Of a stretch of DNA of 18,958 nt, positions 12,714 through 18,958 are shown piece after piece (the stretch's first letter is position 1; every line of letters begins with the position of its first letter). This stretch comes from Actinomycetes bacterium (GTDB taxonomy: Bacteria; Actinomycetota; CADDZG01; JAHWKV01), in NCBI GenBank assembly GCA_029263035.1, contig JAJCYF010000002.1, positions 1-18,958 of the forward strand, read 5' to 3'. A program made the translations under genes and the position numbers. The notes below the pieces were generated by a model. The model searched no databases, was not told the DNA's origin, and saw nothing but the letters and a program-made list of their open reading frames with translations.

Positions 12714-14300
12714 GTGAACAATTCCCGGCCGCCCGGCAGAACCGGCAGGCCCGCCCCCGGTAAACGGCCCTCCAGCAGAGGGTCCCGCCCGGGCTATGCC
12801 GGCTCCTCCGACTCCAGAACCCCGGGCGCCCGGCCCAGACCCGAGAGACCTTCCGATTCCCGCCCCGGCTCGCCGCGTCCCCGGCCTTCCGACCCGCGCG
12901 GACCGTCGGCCGGCCCCCGGCGTCCCGGAGAGGCCGACCGCCCCGACCGGCCTGACGGCCCCGGTGTTCAGAAGCGTTCGGCGGGTTCGGCACGCCCCGA
13001 CAGGGACCGTTCAGGTCGCCCCGACCGCCTCGACCGCCCCGACCGCCCCGACCGCCCCGACCGCACTGAGAGGGCCGGCCGTTCAGGTCGCCCGGATCGT
13101 CCCGGCGGGCCCGCCCGCTCCGGTCGCTCCGACCGCCCGGGCCGTCCCGGTGGGTCCGACCGCAGGCAGGATGGGGATTCCCGAAAACCATCCGGCTACC
13201 CCAGGTCCAGCGACGACCGGGCTCCCGGCAGGGGACGGCCCAATGCCGGCGGATTTCCCCGGAACCGCCCGGCACCCCGTGAAGATTTCCCGGCCGAACC
13301 CCGGACCGGCGCGGCTCCGGCCGCCTACGCCGGGTCGTCGGAAACCATCCAGGCCTCAACCACGTCCGGCGCCTCCCGGCCGGCGGCCAACCGGCGCCCG
13401 GCCGATCGCAGCTCCACCGGCCCCCGGCAGCCGCGCAAAGATTCCAGGCCTCCCACCGCGAGCAAACCCCCGGGCCGCCCGGCCAAAGCCCCGGCGGCGT
13501 CCGGGCGCAGGTCCTCCGAGATCCCTCCCCGCAAGCGGGCGACCGCCCGGACCGGTGAGCCCCCCGAAGGCACCCGCATCCAGAAGGTCCTCTCCGAGGC
13601 GGGTATCGCCTCCCGCAGGGCCGCGGAGGACATGATCCGGCAGGGACGGGTGATTGTGAACGGTGACTTCGCCGACCTCGGCCAGCGGATCGATCCGGCG
13701 GTCGACCGCGTCGAGGTCGACAACCTGAGGGTCCAGCTCGACCCGACCAAGCAGTACTTCCTTCTAAACAAGCCCGAAGGGGTCATCACCACCACCAAAG
13801 ACCCGGAGGGGCGCACCACGGTCCTGGACGTTATCGGCGTTCACGAGCGGGTGTTCCCGGTGGGCCGCCTGGACATCGCCACTGAAGGGCTTCTCCTTTT
13901 GACCAACGACGGGGAGCTGACCCACCGCCTGACTCACCCCTCGTTCGAGGTAACCAAGACCTATGTGGCGGAGGTGTCGGGCACCATCGGCAAGGGGGTG
14001 CTGCGCAAGCTCACCCAGACCGGGGTCGACCTAGGCGAGGAGGAGCTCTTCAAGGCCGACGCGGTCAAGATTCTCGGCTCCCGCAAGGGCCCGGGCGGGA
14101 ACCGCAGCGTCGTGGAGCTTGAGGTCCACGAGGGCCCGAAGCACCTGGTGCGCCGGGTGCTCGAGGCGGTCGACCGTCCGGTGCTGCGGCTGGTGCGGAC
14201 CGGGATGGGGCCCATCAAGCTCGGCCGCATGACCTCCGGGACCTACCGCCACCTCACTCAGGCTGAGGTCGACGCGCTGTATCGTGAAGTCGGCCTCTAA
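12714..14300 (+). CDS. rluB: RluB-family rRNA pseudouridine synthase with a long disordered N-terminal extension
   Basis: A 528-residue protein of which only the last 240 or so form the enzyme. Residues 1-285 are almost purely Arg, Pro, Asp, Ser and Gly, including the Arg-Pro-Asp tandem at 104-117, a positively charged disordered tail. The S4 RNA-binding domain starts at about 287 (TRIQKVLSEAGIASRRAAED). The catalytic domain has GRLDIATEGLLLLTNDGEL, with catalytic Asp at 387, and PKHLVRRVLEAV then GPIKLGRM. The family makes pseudouridine in 23S rRNA helix 89 or a similar site. GTG 12714 has GGAGG only one base away, while TAGTCT at 12702-12707 could drive leaderless initiation. There is no other in-frame start before the S4 domain, so the extension appears real. 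It follows scpB as in other actinobacteria. Confidence 0.9.
   Translation: MNNSRPPGRTGRPAPGKRPSSRGSRPGYAGSSDSRTPGARPRPERPSDSRPGSPRPRPSDPRGPSAGPRRPGEADRPDRPDGPGVQKRSAGSARPDRDRSGRPDRLDRPDRPDRPDRTERAGRSGRPDRPGGPARSGRSDRPGRPGGSDRRQDGDSRKPSGYPRSSDDRAPGRGRPNAGGFPRNRPAPREDFPAEPRTGAAPAAYAGSSETIQASTTSGASRPAANRRPADRSSTGPRQPRKDSRPPTASKPPGRPAKAPAASGRRSSEIPPRKRATARTGEPPEGTRIQKVLSEAGIASRRAAEDMIRQGRVIVNGDFADLGQRIDPAVDRVEVDNLRVQLDPTKQYFLLNKPEGVITTTKDPEGRTTVLDVIGVHERVFPVGRLDIATEGLLLLTNDGELTHRLTHPSFEVTKTYVAEVSGTIGKGVLRKLTQTGVDLGEEELFKADAVKILGSRKGPGGNRSVVELEVHEGPKHLVRRVLEAVDRPVLRLVRTGMGPIKLGRMTSGTYRHLTQAEVDALYREVGL
13021..13065 (+). repeat. Five tandem nine-base repeats coding Arg-Pro-Asp
   Basis: Five copies of CCGACCGCC (second copy with a T at its first base, last with a final A) lie head to tail inside the rluB extension. 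Read in frame they give Asp-Arg-Leu, Asp-Arg-Pro and so on. Such repeats can change length by slippage, and the surrounding bases continue a degenerate form of the pattern. Confidence 0.8.
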
Positions 14301-14333
14301 CCGGGGGCCGCACCGGGAGGGGACCGTTTAACG

Positions 14334-14699
14334 ATGGCAAGAGTGAGAGGCCTGCGCGGGGCGACGACCGTGGCCGAAGACAGCAGGCAGGAGGTCATGG
14401 ACTCCACCGCCGAGCTCCTCCGGGCGATGATGGAGCGCAACGAGGTGGCCCACGACGACCTCGTGACGATCATCTTCACCGCCACGCCCGATATCACCTC
14501 CGAGTTCCCCGCCGCCGCCGCCCGGTCGATAGGAATAGCCGACGTCTCCCTGCTGTGCGCCTGTGAGATGGCGGTGGGCGGCTCGATCCCCCGGGTGATC
14601 AGGATCCTTATGCATATTTATACAGAGAAGAGTCTCACCGAACTCCGGCACGTCTACCTCAAGGATGCGCAGCCGCTCCGTACCGATCTCCCTCAGTAG
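14334..14699 (+). CDS. aroH: Chorismate mutase, AroH type
   Basis: A 121-residue enzyme converting chorismate to prephenate, the committed step to Phe and Tyr. It aligns along its length with Bacillus subtilis AroH: RGLRGATTV at the N-terminus, TATPDITSEFPA, CACEMAVGG, IPRVIRILMH, and LRHVYLKDAQPLR. Active-site residues of that trimeric enzyme correspond here to R8, E78, R90 and Y108. ATG 14334 follows a GGGAGGGGA SD about ten bases upstream. It lies between rluB and tyrA, so its product passes to TyrA encoded next door. Confidence 0.93.
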   Translation: MARVRGLRGATTVAEDSRQEVMDSTAELLRAMMERNEVAHDDLVTIIFTATPDITSEFPAAAARSIGIADVSLLCACEMAVGGSIPRVIRILMHIYTEKSLTELRHVYLKDAQPLRTDLPQ

Positions 14700-14705
14700 G
14701 TTCTT

Positions 14706-15821
14706 ATGCCCGAACGCAACCCGAAGGTACAAACCCTCGCCATAGTCGGCCTCGGCCTGATGGGCGGCTCCCTGGGGCTCGCCGCGCTGGAGCGCGGGCT
14801 GGCGGAGCGGGTGGTGGGCTTCGACCTGGACCCGGCGACCGTCAAGCGGGCGCTCGAACTGGGAGCAATCACCCACGGCGCCTCCACGCTGCGCTCGGCG
14901 GTGGCGGAAGCCGACCTGGTGGTGCTGGCCACGCCGGTGGGGTCGATAGGTGACGTCTTCGCCGAGGCCGCCGACTCGATGCGGGCCGGCTGCGTGGTGA
15001 CCGACGTGGGCAGCACCAAGGCCGGGGTGGTGGAAGCCGTCACCCGGCGGGCGCCGGAGTCGGTGAACTTCATCGGCGGGCACCCCATGGCGGGGTCGGA
15101 GAAGGAAGGCATCGACGCGGCCTTTCCCGGCCTCTACGACGGGTGTCTGTGGATCCTGACCCCCAACGAAGCCACCTCGCACGAGGCGTACGGAACCCTC
15201 ATGCGTTTCCTGACCGCTCTGGGCGCCCGGGTTCTCTCCCTGGACCCGGCCCGCCACGATGAGGCCCTGGCCCTCACCAGCCACCTGCCGCAGCTTTTGA
15301 GCAGCACCCTCATGGGATTTGCCTCCGACGTGGCCAAAACGGGGGAGGGGCTTCCCCTGCTGACGGCCGGAGGGTTCCGGGACATGACCCGGATCGCCGG
15401 CAGCTCGCCCGACCTGTGGGTGGGCATCGTGCAGGAGAACCAACCGGCGCTGGCCGCGCTGCTCCGCCGGTTCCTGGAGACGCTCACCGAGGCCGCCGAC
15501 GCCCTGGAGAACCGCGACTGGTACCGCCTGCGGGCGATGCTGGCCGAAGCCCAGAGGGCGCGCCACGACCTGCCGGGCAAACCGGGACTGCAGCCCTATG
15601 ACCTGGCGGAAGTTCTTATCCCCGTGCCCGACCGCCCCGGTGTGCTGGCCGAGGTCACCACCACGGTGGGGGAGGCCGGCGTCAACATCGAAGACCTCAA
15701 CATCCTTCACTCGGCCGAGGGCGGCCGCGGCGTCATCCACCTCGCGGTCAACGGGACGGACAATGCTCGCCTCGCCGCCGAAGCCCTGCAGAAAAAGGGC
15801 TACGAAGCCGGGATCGAATAA
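14706..15821 (+). CDS. tyrA: Prephenate dehydrogenase with C-terminal ACT domain
   Basis: A 371-residue enzyme oxidising prephenate to 4-hydroxyphenylpyruvate with NAD+. The Rossmann part has IVGLGLMGGSLGLAA (13-27), an acidic residue for NAD+ (GFDLDP), and LATPVGSI. The catalytic portion contains DVGSTKAGVVEAV, FIGGHPMAGSEKEG and the conserved His of LTSHLPQLLSS. An ACT domain fills residues about 298-371 (LAEVLIPVPDRPGVLAEVTT, VNIEDLNI), so feedback inhibition by tyrosine is likely. ATG 14706 is six bases after the aroH stop, with a weak AGTAGG SD. The stop overlaps the aroA start by one base (TAATG). Confidence 0.94.
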   Translation: MPERNPKVQTLAIVGLGLMGGSLGLAALERGLAERVVGFDLDPATVKRALELGAITHGASTLRSAVAEADLVVLATPVGSIGDVFAEAADSMRAGCVVTDVGSTKAGVVEAVTRRAPESVNFIGGHPMAGSEKEGIDAAFPGLYDGCLWILTPNEATSHEAYGTLMRFLTALGARVLSLDPARHDEALALTSHLPQLLSSTLMGFASDVAKTGEGLPLLTAGGFRDMTRIAGSSPDLWVGIVQENQPALAALLRRFLETLTEAADALENRDWYRLRAMLAEAQRARHDLPGKPGLQPYDLAEVLIPVPDRPGVLAEVTTTVGEAGVNIEDLNILHSAEGGRGVIHLAVNGTDNARLAAEALQKKGYEAGIE

Positions 15822-17104
15822 TGGACAGGTCATTTTCCCCGGCTGCGCGCATCGAGGGCACGCTGGAGGTTCCCGCCGACAAGTCGATAGCCCACCGGGC
15901 CCTGATGTTCGCCGGCATGGCGGCGGGCACCAGCCGTATCTCCGGGAAGATCTCGGGCGAGGATGTGAATTCGACCCGGCGCTGCATGGAGGCTCTGGGA
16001 GCTCAGGTGGTGGAGGAGGGCCCCGGCGTGCTGGTCGTCACGGGAACCGGCTGGAGCATCCCGGCGGAAGCAAACCTGGACTGCGGCAACTCCGGCACCA
16101 CCATGCGGCTGCTCTCGGGTGCTCTCGCCGGGAGGAAGGGTACCTTCACCCTGTCCGGTGACCCCTCGCTCTCCCGGCGGCCGATGCTCCGGGTGGCGGA
16201 GCCGCTCCGGCTTATGGGTGCCGGCGTGGAGACATCGGACGACGGCCGCCCGCCGCTCACGATCCGGGGCGGCTCCCTGACGCCGGTCATCTACCGGTCG
16301 CCGGTCCCCAGCGCCCAGGTGAAGTCGGCGATCCTGCTGGCCGGACTGCAGGCAGATGGCCTGACGACGGTCCAGGAGAGCGCCCCCTCCCGGGACCACA
16401 CCGAGCGCATCCTGGCCTGGCTTGGATGTCGCATCCTGCGCACGGAGGGGCAGATCAGCGTGCAGGGCGGTGATCAACTTTTCGTTCACCCGGGCTTTGA
16501 GCTCCAGCTGCCGGGTGACCTGTCGTCGGCCGCCTTCTGGCTGGTAGCCGCCATCCTGGCGCCGGCGGCAGAGATTCGTATAGAGGGAGTCGGCCTCAAT
16601 CCCGGACGGACCGGCATTCTGGACATCCTGACGGCCATGGGCGCCGATCTGGAGATCATCCCCACCGCCGACGCTCCGGAGCCGGTGGGTACGGTAGTCG
16701 CCCGCCCGGGCCTGCTGCGGGCAACCGAGATTTCCGGAGCGACGATCCCAGCCGCGGTGGACGAACTGCCGCTGGCCGCCCTGGCCGCCACCCAGGCCGA
16801 AGGAACGACGGTAATCCGGGACGCCGAGGAGCTCAAGGTCAAAGAAACCGACCGCATAGCGGTGCTCGCCGTGGGCCTGAGGGCATTAGGCGCTAAAGTG
16901 GAGGACCGGCCGGACGGCCTGATCATCGAAGGCCCGACGCCGCTCGGCGGAGGAAGGGTCAACGCGGCGGGAGACCATCGCATGGCCATGACCTTCGCCG
17001 TGGCCGGGCTCATCGCCCGGGTGCCGGTGACGGTGACGGGCTGGGAAGCGGCCTCCGTCTCCTACCCCGGATTCCTGGACGACCTCAAGAAAGTGGCCGG
17101 ATGA
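15821..17104 (+). CDS. aroA: 3-phosphoshikimate 1-carboxyvinyltransferase (EPSP synthase)
   Basis: A 427-residue enzyme joining phosphoenolpyruvate to shikimate 3-phosphate, the sixth step of the shikimate pathway. Both halves of the two-domain barrel are present. Visible motifs are PADKSIAHRAL (18-28, K21), GEDVNSTRR, LDCGNSGTTMRLLSG (87-100), SRRPMLR, SAQVKSAILLAGL (164-176), RDHTE (191-195), GLNPGRTGILD, VDELPLAALAA (D314), LKVKETDR (338-345) and AGDHRMAM. Three of these resemble class II (CP4-like) enzymes. The active-site loop keeps Gly (NSGTT) rather than the Ala of the CP4 enzyme. The stop overlaps the cmk start by four bases (ATGA). Confidence 0.95.
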   Translation: MDRSFSPAARIEGTLEVPADKSIAHRALMFAGMAAGTSRISGKISGEDVNSTRRCMEALGAQVVEEGPGVLVVTGTGWSIPAEANLDCGNSGTTMRLLSGALAGRKGTFTLSGDPSLSRRPMLRVAEPLRLMGAGVETSDDGRPPLTIRGGSLTPVIYRSPVPSAQVKSAILLAGLQADGLTTVQESAPSRDHTERILAWLGCRILRTEGQISVQGGDQLFVHPGFELQLPGDLSSAAFWLVAAILAPAAEIRIEGVGLNPGRTGILDILTAMGADLEIIPTADAPEPVGTVVARPGLLRATEISGATIPAAVDELPLAALAATQAEGTTVIRDAEELKVKETDRIAVLAVGLRALGAKVEDRPDGLIIEGPTPLGGGRVNAAGDHRMAMTFAVAGLIARVPVTVTGWEAASVSYPGFLDDLKKVAG

Positions 17105-17745
17105 TTATTGCAGTGGACGGCCCGGCAGGGTCGGGAAAAAGCACGATCGCGGCTGCGGTGGCGAAACGGCTGGAGGTCGGCCACATCGACACGGGCGCCA
17201 TGTACCGGGCACTGGCACTGAAGGTCCTGCGCAGCAAACTGCCGCCGGAGGACGCATCCGGGGTGACGCGGCTGCTGCCCGGCACCGACATTTCGGTCGG
17301 CGACGGCCGGGTGCATCTGGACGGCGAGCCGGTGGAGGGCCTGATCCGGACCCCCGAGGTCACGGCGGTATCTTCGGTCGTCGCCCAGCATCAGCCGGTC
17401 CGGGTCTGGATGGTCGACCGGCAGCGCAAGGTCGTACACGGCGCTCCCGGGGGAGCGGTCGTGGAGGGGCGGGACATAGGCACCGTGGTCCTGCCCGACG
17501 CAGATCTAAAGGTCTACCTGACGGCTTCCGAGGAGCAGCGGGCGAAAAGGCGGGCGGCCGAGAGGGGCGGCTCCGAGGCCGAAGCCCTCATGGAGGTTTC
17601 CAGCCGGGATGCCCGCGACACCGCACGGGAGCACTCGCCGCTGAGAGCGGCGGACGACGCGGTGGTGATCGATACAACCGACCTGTCAATTGACGAGGTC
17701 GTCGACAGCGTTTTGCAAGCTATGAGAGAAAGGCAACACCCGTGA
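17101..17745 (+). CDS. cmk: Cytidylate kinase
   Basis: A 214-residue kinase phosphorylating CMP and dCMP. The P-loop is DGPAGSGKSTIAAAVAKRL (6-24). The nucleotide-binding segment is HIDTGAMYRALALKVL (29-44), and the CMP site is VEGRDIGTVVLPDADLKVYL, typical for Cmk. The LID region is RAKRRAAERGG. The family is part of the conserved aroA-cmk linkage. ATG 17101 overlaps the aroA stop, and the stop overlaps the der start as GTGA. Confidence 0.95.
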   Translation: MIIAVDGPAGSGKSTIAAAVAKRLEVGHIDTGAMYRALALKVLRSKLPPEDASGVTRLLPGTDISVGDGRVHLDGEPVEGLIRTPEVTAVSSVVAQHQPVRVWMVDRQRKVVHGAPGGAVVEGRDIGTVVLPDADLKVYLTASEEQRAKRRAAERGGSEAEALMEVSSRDARDTAREHSPLRAADDAVVIDTTDLSIDEVVDSVLQAMRERQHP

Positions 17746-18958
17746 GCGAGCCAAACCTGCCCCGAGTGGCAGTGGTCGGCCGGCCCAACGTCGGAAAATC
17801 CACCCTGGTCAACCGGCTGGCCCAGCGGATGGACTCCATCGTCGGGCCCATGTCGGGGCTTACCCGGGACCGCCTGAGCGTGGAGTCCGAGTGGCGCGGG
17901 CGCAGCTTCATGCTGAACGACACCGGGGGCCTTATCGAGGAGGCGCTCGGCGCCGACGCCACCAGGACCATTACCGGGAAGGTCGCCTCGGCGGCTCTGG
18001 GAGCGATGGACAGCGCAGACGTGATCCTGTTCGTGGTCGACGGCCAGGCAGGCGTGACCGCCGACGAGCTGGCGCTGGTCAAGCGCCTGCGGCGGGTGAA
18101 GGCGCCCCTGATAGTGGTGGCCAACAAGATTGAGAACCGGGGCCAGGAGCAGCAGATCGCCGACCTGTGGAGCCTGGGCCTCGGCGAGCCTATGCCCGTG
18201 AGCGCCCTCCACGGTCGGGGGACCGGCGACCTGCTCGACAAGGTTTACGAGCTGCTCCCGCCGCCCGGTGAGGTGGAGGAGCGAGAGGAGATCGCGTGCA
18301 TCGCCATCGTCGGCCGCCCGAACGTCGGCAAGTCGGCGCTGTTCAACCGGCTGATCGGCGAGGAGCGCAGCATCGTCCACGACGAGCCGGGCACCACCCG
18401 AGATTCGGTGGACAGCCTGCTGGAGGTCAACGGCAAGATGTACCGGTTCGTCGACACCGCAGGGATCCGCCGCCGGGCGAAGACCCACGAGGTGGAGATC
18501 TACAGCGCCAGCCGGACCCGCCAGGCCATCGCCCGGGCCGACCTGGCGATCCTGGTAGTCGATGCCGACGAGGGGGCCGCGGCGCAGGACCAGCGGATCG
18601 CCCGCCAGGTTGCCGACGCCGGCGTGGGCTGCATCATCGCCCTGAACAAGTGGGACAAGATCGAGGACGAGGAGATGGCCAAGATCACCGAGAGGACCGT
18701 GGCCGACCGGCTTCAGTTCGTGGACTACGCCGCTCTCATTCGTACCTCGGCGCTGACCAAGAGGGGAGTGGGCAAGATCTTCCCCCAGATTGACCACGTC
18801 CTCCAGGCCCGCAAGCGCCGGGTTCCCACCTCCACGCTCAACGATCTGATCCACGAGGCCCAGCAGCGGACGCCGCCTCCGAGCATCGGAGGCAAACACG
18901 CCAAGGTTCTCTACGCCACGCAGGCCGAGACCTCCCCGCCCACCTTCGTGTTGTTCAC
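17742..18958 (+). CDS. der: Ribosome biogenesis GTPase Der (EngA), 3' truncated
   Basis: Open to the window end: 405 complete codons and two bases of the next. Two GTPase domains in tandem identify Der, which acts in 50S subunit assembly. Domain 1: P-loop GRPNVGKS (13-20), switch GLTRDR, DTGG, and a G4 motif reading NKIE rather than NKxD. Domain 2: P-loop GRPNVGKS (191-198), GTTRDS, DTAG, NKWD, and the SAL motif. The KH-like domain begins near residue 355 and is cut off; a full Der would run perhaps 40 more residues. GTG 17742 follows GAAAGG (about nine bases) and overlaps the cmk stop by four bases. Confidence 0.94.
   Translation, partial: MSEPNLPRVAVVGRPNVGKSTLVNRLAQRMDSIVGPMSGLTRDRLSVESEWRGRSFMLNDTGGLIEEALGADATRTITGKVASAALGAMDSADVILFVVDGQAGVTADELALVKRLRRVKAPLIVVANKIENRGQEQQIADLWSLGLGEPMPVSALHGRGTGDLLDKVYELLPPPGEVEEREEIACIAIVGRPNVGKSALFNRLIGEERSIVHDEPGTTRDSVDSLLEVNGKMYRFVDTAGIRRRAKTHEVEIYSASRTRQAIARADLAILVVDADEGAAAQDQRIARQVADAGVGCIIALNKWDKIEDEEMAKITERTVADRLQFVDYAALIRTSALTKRGVGKIFPQIDHVLQARKRRVPTSTLNDLIHEAQQRTPPPSIGGKHAKVLYATQAETSPPTFVLF

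Noticed and set aside
12646..13635. Long open frames on both strands across the rluB extension
   Set aside because: They are Pro/Arg/Ala-rich by-products of the biased codons in the rluB tail, and none has a recognisable domain or good start.
14328..15833. 501-codon open frame on the minus strand opposite aroH and tyrA
   Set aside because: It is the antisense of two clearly recognised enzymes in GC-rich DNA. The translation is Gly/Arg/His-rich with no domain.
17514..18899. 461-codon open frame on the minus strand opposite cmk and der
   Set aside because: It mirrors the two well-conserved genes and has no recognisable domain.

Overview
The window reads as a continuous piece of a high-GC bacterial chromosome, most likely from an actinomycetote. 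Four things support this: strong G/C at third codon positions, frequent GTG and TTG starts, a TrpRS N-terminus of the PTAD...HLGNY type, and the order parA ... scpA-scpB-rluB ... cmk-der, which actinobacteria share. No rRNA, tRNA, CRISPR array, insertion sequence or phage gene was seen. Both ends cut through genes: a VOC-fold protein on the left and der on the right. Every gene is on the + strand except one M50 protease.

Positions 1-5797 hold accessory and envelope genes. They are a 5'-truncated glyoxalase/dioxygenase-fold protein, a secreted DUF3048 protein, two very small membrane proteins, and a tightly packed run of a DHRS1-like short-chain dehydrogenase, a class I methyltransferase, a DUF1801 protein and a lipoprotein. 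The run ends with a secreted cell-wall protein that joins a PcsB/EnvC-like coiled coil to an RlpA barrel and has its own, apparently leaderless, promoter.

Positions 5800-8290 hold a DksA/TraR-type zinc-finger protein and then a ParA ATPase overlapped by a small protein with a predicted ribbon-helix-helix DNA-binding domain. This pair is bracketed by three copies of the palindrome core TGTCGACA. One lies in the parA leader and two lie in the 371-base AT-richer gap after the second gene. I interpret this as a possible ParF/ParG-like partition or positioning module with its own operators or centromere, and it is the most interesting part of the window.

Positions 8292-11351 hold glucose-6-phosphate dehydrogenase, a convergent site-2 protease, and tryptophanyl-tRNA synthetase divergent from the protease.

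Positions 11392-18958 are one long gene train: scpA and scpB (condensin partners of SMC), a pseudouridine synthase with a very long disordered tail, aroH, tyrA and aroA (shikimate to prephenate/tyrosine), cmk (CMP kinase) and der (ribosome-assembly GTPase). Several junctions overlap by 1-4 bases, so co-transcription and translational coupling are likely. The train links chromosome organisation, rRNA modification, aromatic amino acid synthesis and ribosome assembly.
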